A stretch of 64,000 bases of DNA from Anditalea andensis (GTDB lineage: Bacteria > Bacteroidota > Bacteroidia > Cytophagales > Cyclobacteriaceae), in contig NZ_JMIH01000022.1 of assembly GCF_000714815.1 (NCBI RefSeq), positions 248,001-312,000 on the forward strand. The letters run 5' to 3'. This document shows, piece by piece, positions 1 to 9,285 of the stretch (the stretch's first letter is position 1; every line of letters begins with the position of its first letter). The position numbers and the translations under genes were made by a program. The notes beneath the pieces were generated by a model that worked only from the letters and a program-made list of their open reading frames with translations, was not told where the DNA came from and did no database searches.

Positions 1-1972
1 GGATCTGCATCAGGTCAGAATGGATCAGTGTGACTTTAGCCACATCCATAGCTATATCAGATCCATGGCCCATAGCTATGCTGACATTTGATAATGTAAG
101 TGCCTCACTATCATTGATACCGTCTCCAGCCATGGCTACAAGATGCCCTTTTTTCTGTAGAGTTTTTACATACCTGGCTTTATCCTCCGGCATCATCTCC
201 CCTTTATACTCCTTTATCCCCAGTTCATTTGCGATATGTCTAACTGTCTTTTGCTGATCACCAGAAATGATATGTACCTGTATCCCGAGGGCCTGAATTT
301 TTTTTATCGCCGCTTTGGAGGTTTTCTTTATAGGGTCAGCTATCGTGATAAAGCCAATCATCTCATGATTACGGGCCACATAGATGATTATGTTGCCTTT
401 ATCGAGCTGTGTGCTAACATGGGTTTTAAAATTTTCATTATATCCAATACCCTGAGTCTTTAGCCATCCTGCTTTACCTATCCAGTATTTGTCTTCTTCT
501 ATTTGGGCACTTACACCATTACCGGTATGGGATTGGAAAGAGGTAATGGGCGGGGTGCTATAGGATCTATAATGATCCACTACTGCCAGAGCCAAAGGAT
601 GCTCACTCTTGGCTTCTATAGATTTGAGGATACCGCCTATCTGTTCTTCGTTTATTCCTTCAAAATGGGTGGCTATCACTTGAGGCTTTCCTTCGGTGAC
701 TGTCCCGGTCTTATCCAGGAGCAATGTATCTATCTCCTTTCCCTGCTCAAGACTTTCTGCATCTTTGATGAGCATGCCCAACTTAGCCCCTTTGCCTATA
801 GCTGCTATGACAGCGGTGGGAGTAGCTAAACCGAGTGCACAGGGACAGGCTATCACCAGCACGGTGATCATGGACAGCATGCCCCTCAGCCAGCTGTCTT
901 CCACCCCCGAAAAGCCCCATATCAAGAGAGTAATAACAGATATTATCAATACGATAGGAACAAAAATCCCTGCGATCTTATCCACCAGATACTGGACAGG
1001 TGCTTTGCTTCCCTGCGCCTCTTTGATTCTTTCTATTATCTGGGCGAGTAAGGTATCCTTGCCTACCTGTATAGCGGTAAATGTAAAGCTGCCCTTCTCA
1101 TTAATAGTGCCTGCAAAGACTTTAGCCCCTAGAATTTTCCGTACTGGAAGGGGTTCTCCTGTGAGCATGCTTTCATTGACAAATGATTCTCCGGATACCA
1201 CTTTTCCGTCGAGCGGGATTTTCTGACCAGGTCGGATGATGATTTCCTCGCCTATCTGGACCTCTTCCGTCTTTTTAATGGTCTCCTCACCGTCTTTGGT
1301 TACAGTCACCTCATGGGGCTGGAGTCCCATCAGTTTTTTTAATGCTTCACCTGTACCTGCTTTTGCCCCGGTCTCCATCAGTCTTCCGAGCAGTATAAAG
1401 AATATAATAATGGCTGCGGCTTCAAAATATACATGGGGCTCTAAGCCTCTGCTTATCAGCCATTCAGGGAAGAAGGTGTTAAATGTACTGTAAACATACG
1501 CGATACCAGTACTTAAAGCCACCAATGTATCCATATTGGCTTTAAAAATTCTGGCCTGCTTATAAGCATTGATAAAAAACAACCGACCAAAATACAGGAG
1601 GACCGGGGTGGTCAGCACCCACATGATCACATTACCAAACGGCATGTGCATCCAAAACATACCGATCACAAATACAGGAAAAGCCAAAACTCCTGCAGAA
1701 ATGGTGTTGAATTTAAGTCTCTTGTATTCCTCATCTTTCATCCTTTCAAGCTCTTCTGCTTGGATGTCTTCTATGATGAGGTCATATCCTTCGTGTTGGA
1801 CTACCTCTTTCATTCCTATCAGATCCAGCTCATGTACAGCCGTCACCATGACAGAGTGAGTGGCGTAATTTACTGTGGCAGAAGCCACGCCCGGATGCTG
1901 TTTCAGGGCGTTCTCTACATTGACAGCACATGCCGCACAACTCATACCGGTGATAGGAATTTCTTTTTTCAT
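1..1972 (-). CDS. copA: Copper-translocating P1B-type ATPase, C-terminus cut by window edge
   Basis: ATP-driven export of Cu(I) across the inner membrane. I translated the minus strand from the ATG at 1972-1970; the frame stays open to base 1, so the end of the protein lies outside. Residues 9-16 carry the heavy-metal-associated metal site GMSCAACA. A hydrophobic block follows, then the actuator TGEP near residue 270, the transmembrane metal motif CPC near 375, the phosphorylation motif DKTGT near 418, SEHP near 457 and GDGIND near 612. CPC plus a single N-terminal HMA domain is the copper ATPase pattern; the last helix motifs that would confirm Cu over Zn are off the edge. It diverges from bshC. 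Confidence 0.95.
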   Translation of the reverse strand, partial: MKKEIPITGMSCAACAVNVENALKQHPGVASATVNYATHSVMVTAVHELDLIGMKEVVQHEGYDLIIEDIQAEELERMKDEEYKRLKFNTISAGVLAFPVFVIGMFWMHMPFGNVIMWVLTTPVLLYFGRLFFINAYKQARIFKANMDTLVALSTGIAYVYSTFNTFFPEWLISRGLEPHVYFEAAAIIIFFILLGRLMETGAKAGTGEALKKLMGLQPHEVTVTKDGEETIKKTEEVQIGEEIIIRPGQKIPLDGKVVSGESFVNESMLTGEPLPVRKILGAKVFAGTINEKGSFTFTAIQVGKDTLLAQIIERIKEAQGSKAPVQYLVDKIAGIFVPIVLIISVITLLIWGFSGVEDSWLRGMLSMITVLVIACPCALGLATPTAVIAAIGKGAKLGMLIKDAESLEQGKEIDTLLLDKTGTVTEGKPQVIATHFEGINEEQIGGILKSIEAKSEHPLALAVVDHYRSYSTPPITSFQSHTGNGVSAQIEEDKYWIGKAGWLKTQGIGYNENFKTHVSTQLDKGNIIIYVARNHEMIGFITIADPIKKTSKAAIKKIQALGIQVHIISGDQQKTVRHIANELGIKEYKGEMMPEDKARYVKTLQKKGHLVAMAGDGINDSEALTLSNVSIAMGHGSDIAMDVAKVTLIHSDLMQI

Positions 1973-2149
1973 CGCTTATCTTAATTGTACAAAATTAACA
2001 TTTCAGGCATCTAAATGCTTTACATAATTTTGGATATATTTAAACAGTCTTAAAACCATTGTTGTAATTACAGGAAATTTGCGAACTTTAACACGTGATC
2101 AAAAGTTAGAGGTCTCATACTCTTGGTTAATTCCTGAATTTTATAACAC

Positions 2150-3721
2150 ATGCAAAAAACTTCTATTGATCCGGACTGTACCGGACAGTTTTCTACATTT
2201 TTTCTGGACTATATTTATCAAAAGGAAAATCTTAAGCCTTTTTACAAGCTTTTCCCAAAAATTGAAAATTTTAAACAGGCTATAAGAGAAAGAAGTTTTC
2301 CCCAGCAGTACCGGGAAGTGTTAGCAGGAGTGCTTGAAAACCAATATGCAGAAGCGGGATTGGAATCTACTTCGATAGGTTTATTAAGGGAAAGCAATAC
2401 CTTCACAGTTACTACAGGTCACCAGCTTAATTTGATGACCGGGCCTTTGTATTTTATATATAAAATAGTATCTACCATTAATTTGGCCGAAAGACTAAAG
2501 AGGGAGTACCCGGATTTTAATTTCGTTCCGATATACTGGATGGCCACCGAGGATCATGATTTTGCTGAGATTAATCATTTTCAGTTAGATGGGGAGAAAT
2601 ACATTTGGGATTCTACGCAAAAGGGCGCTGTGGGGGAATTTGAAATTGATGAGAACCTAAAGCAGTTAATTAAGAATAATCGTTTTATACCCGATTTTTT
2701 TAAAGCAGCCTACCTGGAATCTAAAAATCTAGGTGAAGCAGTATTGAGGTATGTAAATCATCTTTTTGGTGAGAAAGGCCTAGTGGTAGTAGACGGAAAC
2801 CATCGAGATCTTAAGAGGCTTTTTGTGCCGGTGATCCAGTCTGATTTGCTCGAAAAAAAAGCCAATGATCTGGTGCAGAAGAGTACTGCATCACTTGAAA
2901 CACTTGGCTACAAATCACAGATCCACCCACGCGAAATTAATTTTTTTTACCTAGACAAAGGTCTTAGAGAAAGAATTGTTCAACAAGACGGCCATTACCA
3001 GATTACCAATACTGATCTGAAGTTTAGTTGGGAGGAAATAGAGAGGATGATCGAATCCACTCCTGAAAAATTTAGCCCTAATGTGGTGATGAGACCGCTG
3101 TATCAAGAAACGATTCTGCCAAACCTAGCATATCTGGGGGGACCTGCAGAAGTGGTTTATTGGCTTCAGTTAAAGGAAGTTTTTGATTTCTATGGTACTG
3201 ATTTTCCTATGTTGATGCCCAGAAATTTTGCTATGGTGATTGATACCAATACCAAAAGAAAAATTAAGAGTCTTGGATTGACCCATCAGGAAATTTTTCA
3301 GGACTTTGTATTGTGGAAAAAACAATATATTGAACAGCATTCCAAGCTGGATGTGTGCTTGGTATATGAAAAAGAAAAAATTAATGAAGTCATAGAGCAT
3401 ATGAAGAAGGATGTGGAAAAGGTAGATATGACCCTTCAGCGCAGCGTGGAAAGCATGAAAGTAAGAATAGATAAAATCATTAATCATTTTTCAAAAAAAA
3501 TCCGTCGTGCAGAAGAAAGAAATTACCAAGATTCAATTTCAAAAATGATAGCTATACATGCTGCCTTGTTTCCTAAAGAAATACCTCAGGAAAGATTTTT
3601 CAATTTTTTACAGTTTTATCTTGCAGATGAAAATTTTCTGCAGCAGCTCCACGACCTGTTTGATCCTTTAGATTACCGCTATATAATATTGGAAAGCGAT
3701 GGAAAGGAAAAAAGAGCTTAG
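2150..3721 (+). CDS. bshC: Bacillithiol biosynthesis cysteine-adding enzyme BshC
   Basis: Adds cysteine to glucosaminyl-malate, the last step of bacillithiol synthesis in the cytoplasm. At 523 residues the length is normal for the family. Recognisable blocks are TGHQLNLMTGPLYFIYK near residues 90-106 and IYWMATEDHDFAEINHF near 130-146, which belong to the nucleotide-binding-like core, and a C-terminal segment (about 375-460) rich in Lys/Glu heptads that forms the helical dimerisation arm. The start at 2150 begins the conserved region without a long leader. The end overlaps the folate cyclo-ligase start by 23 bases, so the two are probably co-transcribed. BshA and BshB are not in this window. 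Confidence 0.95.
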   Translation: MQKTSIDPDCTGQFSTFFLDYIYQKENLKPFYKLFPKIENFKQAIRERSFPQQYREVLAGVLENQYAEAGLESTSIGLLRESNTFTVTTGHQLNLMTGPLYFIYKIVSTINLAERLKREYPDFNFVPIYWMATEDHDFAEINHFQLDGEKYIWDSTQKGAVGEFEIDENLKQLIKNNRFIPDFFKAAYLESKNLGEAVLRYVNHLFGEKGLVVVDGNHRDLKRLFVPVIQSDLLEKKANDLVQKSTASLETLGYKSQIHPREINFFYLDKGLRERIVQQDGHYQITNTDLKFSWEEIERMIESTPEKFSPNVVMRPLYQETILPNLAYLGGPAEVVYWLQLKEVFDFYGTDFPMLMPRNFAMVIDTNTKRKIKSLGLTHQEIFQDFVLWKKQYIEQHSKLDVCLVYEKEKINEVIEHMKKDVEKVDMTLQRSVESMKVRIDKIINHFSKKIRRAEERNYQDSISKMIAIHAALFPKEIPQERFFNFLQFYLADENFLQQLHDLFDPLDYRYIILESDGKEKRA

Positions 3722-4268
3722 GAGCTTATACCGGACTAAAAGGAAACATTTATCCTTAGATGAAAAGACTAAGTTTTCTTTATCTATAGCCCATAAAGTG
3801 ATGGGATTTCTTGATGCTCATGCCCATATCACACATGTCCATATTTTCCTATCAATTAAAAAATTAAATGAAATAGATACGCTACCCCTGATAGATAATT
3901 TACTTAATAAAAACATAACTTTGTATACTTCGGTAACAGATTTTCAGATGCGGCAGATGAAGAATGTTAAACTGGGGACTCCATTGGTCATCATGGAAGA
4001 TGAATTTGGGATACCAGTGCCGGGTTTAATCGAAGAAGCCGAGGTAGATGATATTCAAATGGTACTGATTCCGCTTTTGGCATATGATTTGGAAGGGAAT
4101 CGGTTAGGTTATGGGAAGGGTTTTTATGACCGGTTTTTGGAAGCATTACCGCAAGAGGTTTTAAAGGCGGGAGTCTCTTTTTTTCCACCGGAGAAGGAAA
4201 TACCTTCAGAGATCCATGACATTAAACTGGATATTTGTTTTACTGCCACAGAAGTTTATCAATTTTAA
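3699..4268 (+). CDS. 5-formyltetrahydrofolate cyclo-ligase
   Basis: Converts 5-formyl-THF to 5,10-methenyl-THF with ATP in one-carbon metabolism. The 189-residue size fits the family. The signature GYGKGFYDRFL lies at residues 137-147 and the N-terminal basic helix with KKELRSLYRTKRK at about 4-16, the usual ATP/substrate-binding start. The ATG at 3699 lies inside the 3' end of bshC, in another frame, giving a 23-base overlap typical of coupled translation. No cysteine-dependent or membrane features. The link to bacillithiol synthesis is positional only. Confidence 0.93.
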   Translation: MERKKELRSLYRTKRKHLSLDEKTKFSLSIAHKVMGFLDAHAHITHVHIFLSIKKLNEIDTLPLIDNLLNKNITLYTSVTDFQMRQMKNVKLGTPLVIMEDEFGIPVPGLIEEAEVDDIQMVLIPLLAYDLEGNRLGYGKGFYDRFLEALPQEVLKAGVSFFPPEKEIPSEIHDIKLDICFTATEVYQF

Positions 4269-4300
4269 TTACTTATTATTTTACGTTTAAATTTTATCAT

Positions 4301-4786
4301 ATGATGTTTAAGAAATTCATGTTTGCTGTCATCATGATGGCGGGATTAAGTTTAGGGCAGAAAGCCATGGCTCAGGATTACAATACCGCTTTAGGTTTAA
4401 GAGCTGGAAACAGCGGGGGAGTTACGATCAAACATTTTCTATCTGATGCAGTGGCATTTGAAGGGCTTATCCACAGTAGATGGAGAGGTCTCATGGTAAC
4501 TGGGTTACTAGAGGTACATAGAGATATCCCAGAAGCCAGAGGTCTTAGATGGTATTATGGTGCAGGGGCTCACGTAGGATTTTATAACGCCAATGCCAGA
4601 AGAGATTGGGGAGATAGGAATAGGTCTTATACCACCGTGGGTATAGACGGTATCCTTGGTCTTGAATATACTTTTGTGGAGATTCCTCTTAATTTATCTT
4701 TTGATTGGAAGCCTGCTTTTGATGTTATTGGGTATACTGAATTTTGGGCCGATGGATTTGCTCTTTCTGTCAGGTATACTTTCTAA
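4301..4786 (+). CDS. Small outer-membrane beta-barrel protein
   Basis: A secreted protein of 161 residues. I start it at 4301 because the next residues form a clear signal peptide (MMFKKFMFAVIMMAGLSLG, cleavage after QKAMA); the longer frame from 4235 would add a leader without signal character and overlap the preceding gene. The mature part alternates hydrophobic and polar residues and ends in an aromatic (RYTF), as outer-membrane barrels do. The text GLRAGNSGGVTIKHFLSD resembles the first hairpin of small Bacteroidetes barrels. It resembles the barrel at 41415-41996 in layout. Function unknown. Confidence 0.8.
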   Translation: MMFKKFMFAVIMMAGLSLGQKAMAQDYNTALGLRAGNSGGVTIKHFLSDAVAFEGLIHSRWRGLMVTGLLEVHRDIPEARGLRWYYGAGAHVGFYNANARRDWGDRNRSYTTVGIDGILGLEYTFVEIPLNLSFDWKPAFDVIGYTEFWADGFALSVRYTF

Positions 4787-4805
4787 TTTTTATATCCATA
4801 CAAAT

Positions 4806-4838
4806 CAAAAAGGCGGAGAATTTATCCGCCTTTTTTGT
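4806..4838. terminator. Bidirectional rho-independent terminator
   Basis: Stem GGCGGA / TCCGCC with a 7-base loop, flanked by A-run on the left and T-run on the right, between the convergent barrel gene (+) and sugar dehydrogenase gene (-). It can serve both. Confidence 0.85.
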
Positions 4839-4874
4839 TTTGTTACACTTTTAATGTGATGGTGGGGATATTGG

Positions 4875-6002
4875 TCAATCCTGTGGGACTAACTTAACCA
4901 ATAAACCAGGGCTTTCGGTGACGACATATATATAACCATCTGTACTCTGGGCTACATGTCTTACCCTTCCTATATCCTGAAGCAGCCTTTCTTCCGACCC
5001 AAAGGATGTTCCATCTAGGGTCACTCTGGCTACATGCTGATGAGCCAATGCTCCTATTAAAAGATTCCCCTTCCAACCAGGGTATTTATCACTGGTTACC
5101 AAAGCCATACCACAGGGCGCAATGGATGGATCCCAGTAATGAACTGGAGGTTTGATCCCCTCTTTTTCTTGTATATCCGTAATCGTACTGCCGTCGTAAT
5201 CTATTCCAAAAGTCACTAGTGGCCAGCCATAGTTTTCTCCTTTCACTACTAGATTTAATTCATCACCTCCTCTTGGTCCATGCTCATGTTGCCAGATACG
5301 GTTATTTTCAGCATCATAGACCATTCCCTGAGGATTTCTGTTTCCGTATGTCCAGATGGATGTGATTGCATTGGGTTCATTTACAAAAGGGTTGTCATCC
5401 GGTATACTTCCATCCAGATTGATTCGATGTATCTTTCCATGGGAATTGGTCAGGTCTTGGGCATTTTCTTTTGTGCCTCTTTCTCCTGAACTAAAGTATA
5501 GATAATCCTCATTATCAAATACTATCCTTGAGCCAAAGTGGACCCCGGCACTAGATGCCGGGCTGGTTACAATAAGTTCTTCCTGATCTACCAGGCTGTT
5601 GCCATCTACTCTGGCCCTCATAATGGTAGTGGCGCCACCTCCTGACATAGGCTTGGCATAGGCTATATATACCCAGCCTTTGTGTAGCTGTATATCTAAA
5701 AGACCACCCTGCCCTCGAGCGTAGACGTCCGGCATACCTTGGATTTTATTACCGGTATATTCGTCATTTTCGAAGATGAGAATTTCACCTTTTCTTTCTG
5801 TTACTAGCATTCTTCCGTCTTCCAGCCATACCATTCCCCAGGGATTTTCTAATGCTGAATATAATGTGTCTACTGTAAAATTAACCTCCTCAGGTTTATT
5901 GTTTTCTTCTGTTACGGGCAGATTATTCTGATTTTCCGAACAGGATATGCTGGCCAATGATAGGCAGCCTGCTAGCAAACCTAGGTAAATATTGTGTTTC
6001 AT
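4875..6002 (-). CDS. PQQ-dependent sugar dehydrogenase-like lipoprotein
   Basis: Predicted soluble-type aldose dehydrogenase (GSDH/YliI family), a six-bladed beta-propeller that oxidises sugars with PQQ in the periplasm. I start at 6002, giving MKHNIYLGLLAGCLSLAS followed by lipobox Ile-Ser-Cys, so the protein is a lipoprotein. Family landmarks are the opening blade NPWGMVWLEDGRMLVTER, the Arg-Gly-rich segment GQGGLLDIQLHKG, FGSRIVFDNEDYLYFSSGER and EHGPRGGDELN, then YWDPSIAPCGM. The 375-residue length is normal. Whether this host makes PQQ cannot be told here. It ends at the shared terminator at 4806 and stands alone. Confidence 0.9.
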   Translation of the reverse strand: MKHNIYLGLLAGCLSLASISCSENQNNLPVTEENNKPEEVNFTVDTLYSALENPWGMVWLEDGRMLVTERKGEILIFENDEYTGNKIQGMPDVYARGQGGLLDIQLHKGWVYIAYAKPMSGGGATTIMRARVDGNSLVDQEELIVTSPASSAGVHFGSRIVFDNEDYLYFSSGERGTKENAQDLTNSHGKIHRINLDGSIPDDNPFVNEPNAITSIWTYGNRNPQGMVYDAENNRIWQHEHGPRGGDELNLVVKGENYGWPLVTFGIDYDGSTITDIQEKEGIKPPVHYWDPSIAPCGMALVTSDKYPGWKGNLLIGALAHQHVARVTLDGTSFGSEERLLQDIGRVRHVAQSTDGYIYVVTESPGLLVKLVPQD

Positions 6003-6257
6003 GTTTATAGGGTTTGAATTTAAAAGGTAAATGATATCTCGCATATAGGATAAACATAATGTGTGATGTCTCTTCGTGCTTGATTTCTTCTATCTCATAT
6101 TTATATATCCACAAGATAAGAAAATTTTGGCTGCGAATGTTTTAGATATTTATTTTAACCATCCTTTAATTAGGAAGAACAATAATGGTAAGAGGGATTT
6201 GACCAACGGGCAGTATTTTTTATCTTTAGGTTTTATGGCTAAAACTAATAGACTGAC

Positions 6258-7379
6258 ATGAATAACCCTATCTGGATCATGACCTCCGCATTTGATCACT
6301 TAAACCTGGATCAAGTGATAGAAAAAGCAAAGGAAGTAGGTGTGCAGGGGCTGGACGTATGCATTTTCCGCAAAGACGGGACACGTGATGATTTTGTAGC
6401 CACCCATATGGATTATGATCATTTTACTCCAGACAGCGCCAAGGAGATATTGAATAAATTTAATGCTGCCCACCTAAAGTTATCGATAGGTGCTTTTGAC
6501 AATCTGATAGGTGGAAATGAACAGCAAAAGATAAATAACCAAAATCACCTACTGAAGCTGATCAGAATGGCTTATTTAATGGGAGGAAATGATAATGATG
6601 TTACCGTGGGCACTTTTGTAGGGTATAACCATGAACTGGGTATGCAGGACGGCGGTTTTGAAAAAAACCTTGAGGAATATGTAAGGGTTTTTAAGCCGAT
6701 CATCCAATATGCAGAAGACCTGGGTGTCACTATCCTGTATGAAAACTGCCCCATGGAAGGATGGAATTCTGCAGGCCTCAGTAGTACATTTAATAACCTG
6801 CCGGGGGTATTGGCTGCACGTAAGCTGATGTATGAACTGATCCCAAGCGAAGCTCACGGGGAAATCTACGACCCCTCTCATGATGTATGGCAACATGTAG
6901 ATCCCACTGAAGTTATTCGCCATACAGAACTCGCCCGTCTCAAAAGGATCCATGTGAAATCTACCCGGAAGGGCAACAGTGTATTTTGGGGGAATTTATA
7001 TCCTATGCATAAAATTAAACAAGATCTAGCTGATCGGGCAGGAGTGCCCACCGCACAGAGCAATTGGGACCGTCACCACTATGAAGCCACTCTTCCTGGG
7101 TTTGGTGGAGGTGACAGCATGGATTGGAGGAGCTTTATCAATACCCTGAATGAAAAAGGTTATAGTGGTCCATTTGAAATAGAAAATGAAGCAGCATTAA
7201 GTAAAGGAACAGGGAATATGGGGGCTACCATGCAGGGATGTAAGGCGACGGTTTTAAATTTGGCCCCGCTGATTTGGGAATTGACTGAAGAAGGATATGC
7301 CTATAAAAATGGCAGGATGCTTTTGCAAGATCTGGATAGAAAGGATATTCCGGTGAGGAGGATGGAGGATTTTTATTAA
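6258..7379 (+). CDS. Sugar phosphate isomerase/epimerase-family TIM barrel protein
   Basis: A 373-residue cytoplasmic protein of the xylose-isomerase-like TIM barrel (AP-endonuclease 2) superfamily. Likely metal ligands are visible along the barrel strands: YENCP with Glu near residue 165, the segment EIYDPSHDVWQHVD, RIHVKSTRK and a final FEIENE. These match the Glu/His/Asp/Glu divalent-metal set of sugar isomerases and epimerases. The N-terminus IWIMTSAFDHLNLDQVIEKA is the usual first strand. Substrate unknown. It is monocistronic, with an AT-rich gap downstream; a TATCTTTA sequence about 35 bases upstream resembles the Bacteroidetes -7 box. Confidence 0.82.
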   Translation: MNNPIWIMTSAFDHLNLDQVIEKAKEVGVQGLDVCIFRKDGTRDDFVATHMDYDHFTPDSAKEILNKFNAAHLKLSIGAFDNLIGGNEQQKINNQNHLLKLIRMAYLMGGNDNDVTVGTFVGYNHELGMQDGGFEKNLEEYVRVFKPIIQYAEDLGVTILYENCPMEGWNSAGLSSTFNNLPGVLAARKLMYELIPSEAHGEIYDPSHDVWQHVDPTEVIRHTELARLKRIHVKSTRKGNSVFWGNLYPMHKIKQDLADRAGVPTAQSNWDRHHYEATLPGFGGGDSMDWRSFINTLNEKGYSGPFEIENEAALSKGTGNMGATMQGCKATVLNLAPLIWELTEEGYAYKNGRMLLQDLDRKDIPVRRMEDFY

Positions 7380-7886
7380 TATGATTTTCTAAATCTTTTG
7401 GAGGAGATACAGATGCTAGTGTATTAATATAATTTTCATTAATAACCGTTATAAAATCGTAAATAAGTATTCTTTATTAAATAATGATTTAGGATAATTT
7501 AATGTAGGTATTAAGGATCCCCTGTAAATTGAGTCTTCTTTTGGTGAGAATTAACATAAAAAAATCTAAATGCCCATATAAGAGGTGGAGGCTGATATAG
7601 AGAAGCGACTAATAAATTATATATTTACTGAAGATAGGGATATATGCCTTGTACATCTTTACCAAAGTCCATAATATTAGTAAAGATCAAGGACTTAAAA
7701 TGCTCAGAATAATCAGAATAGAAGGGTTATATTAAATCGATCCTAATTATTTAAGAATATATTTATTGGAGAGTTTTAGGATTTAATGCTCCGGAACTTT
7801 ATATGAATAAATGGTAGTCATTCATGATAAAAGGTGAGAATATATTTGCTTAATAAACTGTATGTCGAATATATTTATTAATTAAG
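7380..7886. other. AT-rich intergenic region with no recognised gene
   Basis: About 507 bases, strongly AT-rich, with many stops in all frames. I read both strands and found neither a family resemblance nor a strong terminator hairpin. It separates the isomerase-like gene from the end of the siroheme/sulfate operon on the other strand. Confidence 0.6.
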
Positions 7887-8471
7887 CTATATTACCTTTC
7901 CCTTCTCTACCAAAATCTCAGTAATATCGTTCATTGCTTTTACCTTATACTCAAAATCACCTTTCAAGGTATCACGGTAGGCATTCAGATTATCCAGGAG
8001 GTCATTGATCTCTTCGGGAAGGACCTCTTCGAGCAATTGCCGAAGGCGCTTGGCCGTAGTAGGGGATTTGCCATTGGTACTGATAGCAATTTTGAGATTT
8101 CCTTTTGTGACAATACCTCCAAGGTAGAAATCACAGTATTGCGGTGTATCGGCCACATTCACCAAGAGATATCTTTCTTTGGCTTCATGATGTATCTGCT
8201 TATTGATTTCGGGAAAATTGGTAGCTGCAATGACTATGTGTTTACCGCCAAGGTATTTCTCATCATAATCATCTACTATCAAAGTAACGTTCTTTGCATG
8301 TTGGGCAAGTTCCTTCACCGGATCTGAAATTTCTTTGGAAACCACTGTTACGTGGGCGTGGGGACTGGACTTGAGCATAAAACTTAGCTTTTCAAATCCT
8401 ACTAGACCCGCGCCTACCAAAAGCACGTTCAACTGGCTCACTTTTAAAAATATAGGAAACAATTCATTCAT
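7887..8471 (-). CDS. Precorrin-2 dehydrogenase / sirohydrochlorin ferrochelatase
   Basis: Makes siroheme from precorrin-2: NAD-dependent oxidation, then Fe insertion, as in Met8p and the N-terminal half of CysG. The 194 residues contain the Rossmann motif VLLVGAGLVGFEK near 15-27 and the family block AISTNGKSPTTAKRLRQLLE near 129-148. It has no methyltransferase domain; that function is the separate cobA just upstream (34 bases away). Being last gene of the sulfate-reduction operon, it supplies the siroheme that the reductase encoded at 9282-11381 needs. Confidence 0.93.
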   Translation of the reverse strand: MNELFPIFLKVSQLNVLLVGAGLVGFEKLSFMLKSSPHAHVTVVSKEISDPVKELAQHAKNVTLIVDDYDEKYLGGKHIVIAATNFPEINKQIHHEAKERYLLVNVADTPQYCDFYLGGIVTKGNLKIAISTNGKSPTTAKRLRQLLEEVLPEEINDLLDNLNAYRDTLKGDFEYKVKAMNDITEILVEKGKVI

Positions 8472-8505
8472 ATCAATTTTCTTTAAAGGTGATTAGTTTA
8501 TCTGT

Positions 8506-9285
8506 TCATGCAACCCTAGTTTCTGCGTAGGCTACTTCGCGGTAGACTTCCATTAGCCGTGGGCTTTCTTTCACCACTTCCCCTATGATAATGATGGCGG
8601 GAGTGCCTACCTTCGCTGCTTCGGCTTTTTCCTTAATATCATCTATCACACCTGCTACTATTTTCTCATCCCTAGTGGTACCACTTTGGATGATGGCGAT
8701 GGGTGTGTCCCCCCGGTGTGCGGCGGTGAAAGAGTTTACTATTTGCTGCAGCTTATTTACACCCATCAGTACTACCACCGTAGCCGTGGACTGTGCCGCT
8801 AAGTATAGATCAGAAGACATCTTGCCTGAGGAAGTAGTCCCTGTGATTACCCAGAAGCTTTCAGAAATACCGCGCTTAGTCACTGGAATACCGGCAGCAG
8901 CGGGTACGGATATACTCGACGTAATACCCGGTACTACGGCAGTCTCTATACCAAACTGCTCAATATAATCAATTTCTTCCGCCCCCCTTCCAAAGACGAA
9001 TGGATCACCACCTTTAAGCCTGACTACGTGACCATGTTTCTGTGCATGGTATACACAGAGCCTATTGGTTTCATCCTGCGGGTTTCTTTTACTGTTGTTC
9101 CTTTTGCCCACGTATATTTTCAGAGCAGAGTCGGGGGCATGGTCCAGTAGACGCTTATCTACCAGCGCATCATATAGCACCACATCCGCTTTTCCCAATG
9201 CCAATATGCCCTTAAAGGTGATCAATTCCGGGTCACCAGGCCCGGCACCTATTAATGTAACTTTTGGTTTTACTGTGTTTTTCAT
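8506..9285 (-). CDS. cobA: Uroporphyrinogen-III C-methyltransferase
   Basis: SAM-dependent methylation of uroporphyrinogen III at C2 and C7 to precorrin-2, the branch point to siroheme. The 259 residues match the stand-alone SUMT size. Motifs: GAGPGDPELITFKG near residues 13-26 (SAM loop), VRLKGGDPFVFGRG near 88-101, VVPGITSSISVPAAAGIPVT near 117-136 and TATVVVLMGV near 165-175. Its start overlaps the reductase stop by four bases (9282-9285), an ATGA-type junction that suggests coupled translation and matched dose of enzyme and cofactor. Confidence 0.96.
   Translation of the reverse strand: MKNTVKPKVTLIGAGPGDPELITFKGILALGKADVVLYDALVDKRLLDHAPDSALKIYVGKRNNSKRNPQDETNRLCVYHAQKHGHVVRLKGGDPFVFGRGAEEIDYIEQFGIETAVVPGITSSISVPAAAGIPVTKRGISESFWVITGTTSSGKMSSDLYLAAQSTATVVVLMGVNKLQQIVNSFTAAHRGDTPIAIIQSGTTRDEKIVAGVIDDIKEKAEAAKVGTPAIIIIGEVVKESPRLMEVYREVAYAETRVA

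Noticed and set aside
30-1859. Several plus-strand frames in the first 2 kb
   Set aside because: They are shadows of the copper ATPase read on the minus strand, which has all P-type motifs in one frame.
6572-7063. Minus-strand frames inside the TIM-barrel gene
   Set aside because: Shadow frames of a gene with clear metal-ligand motifs on the plus strand.
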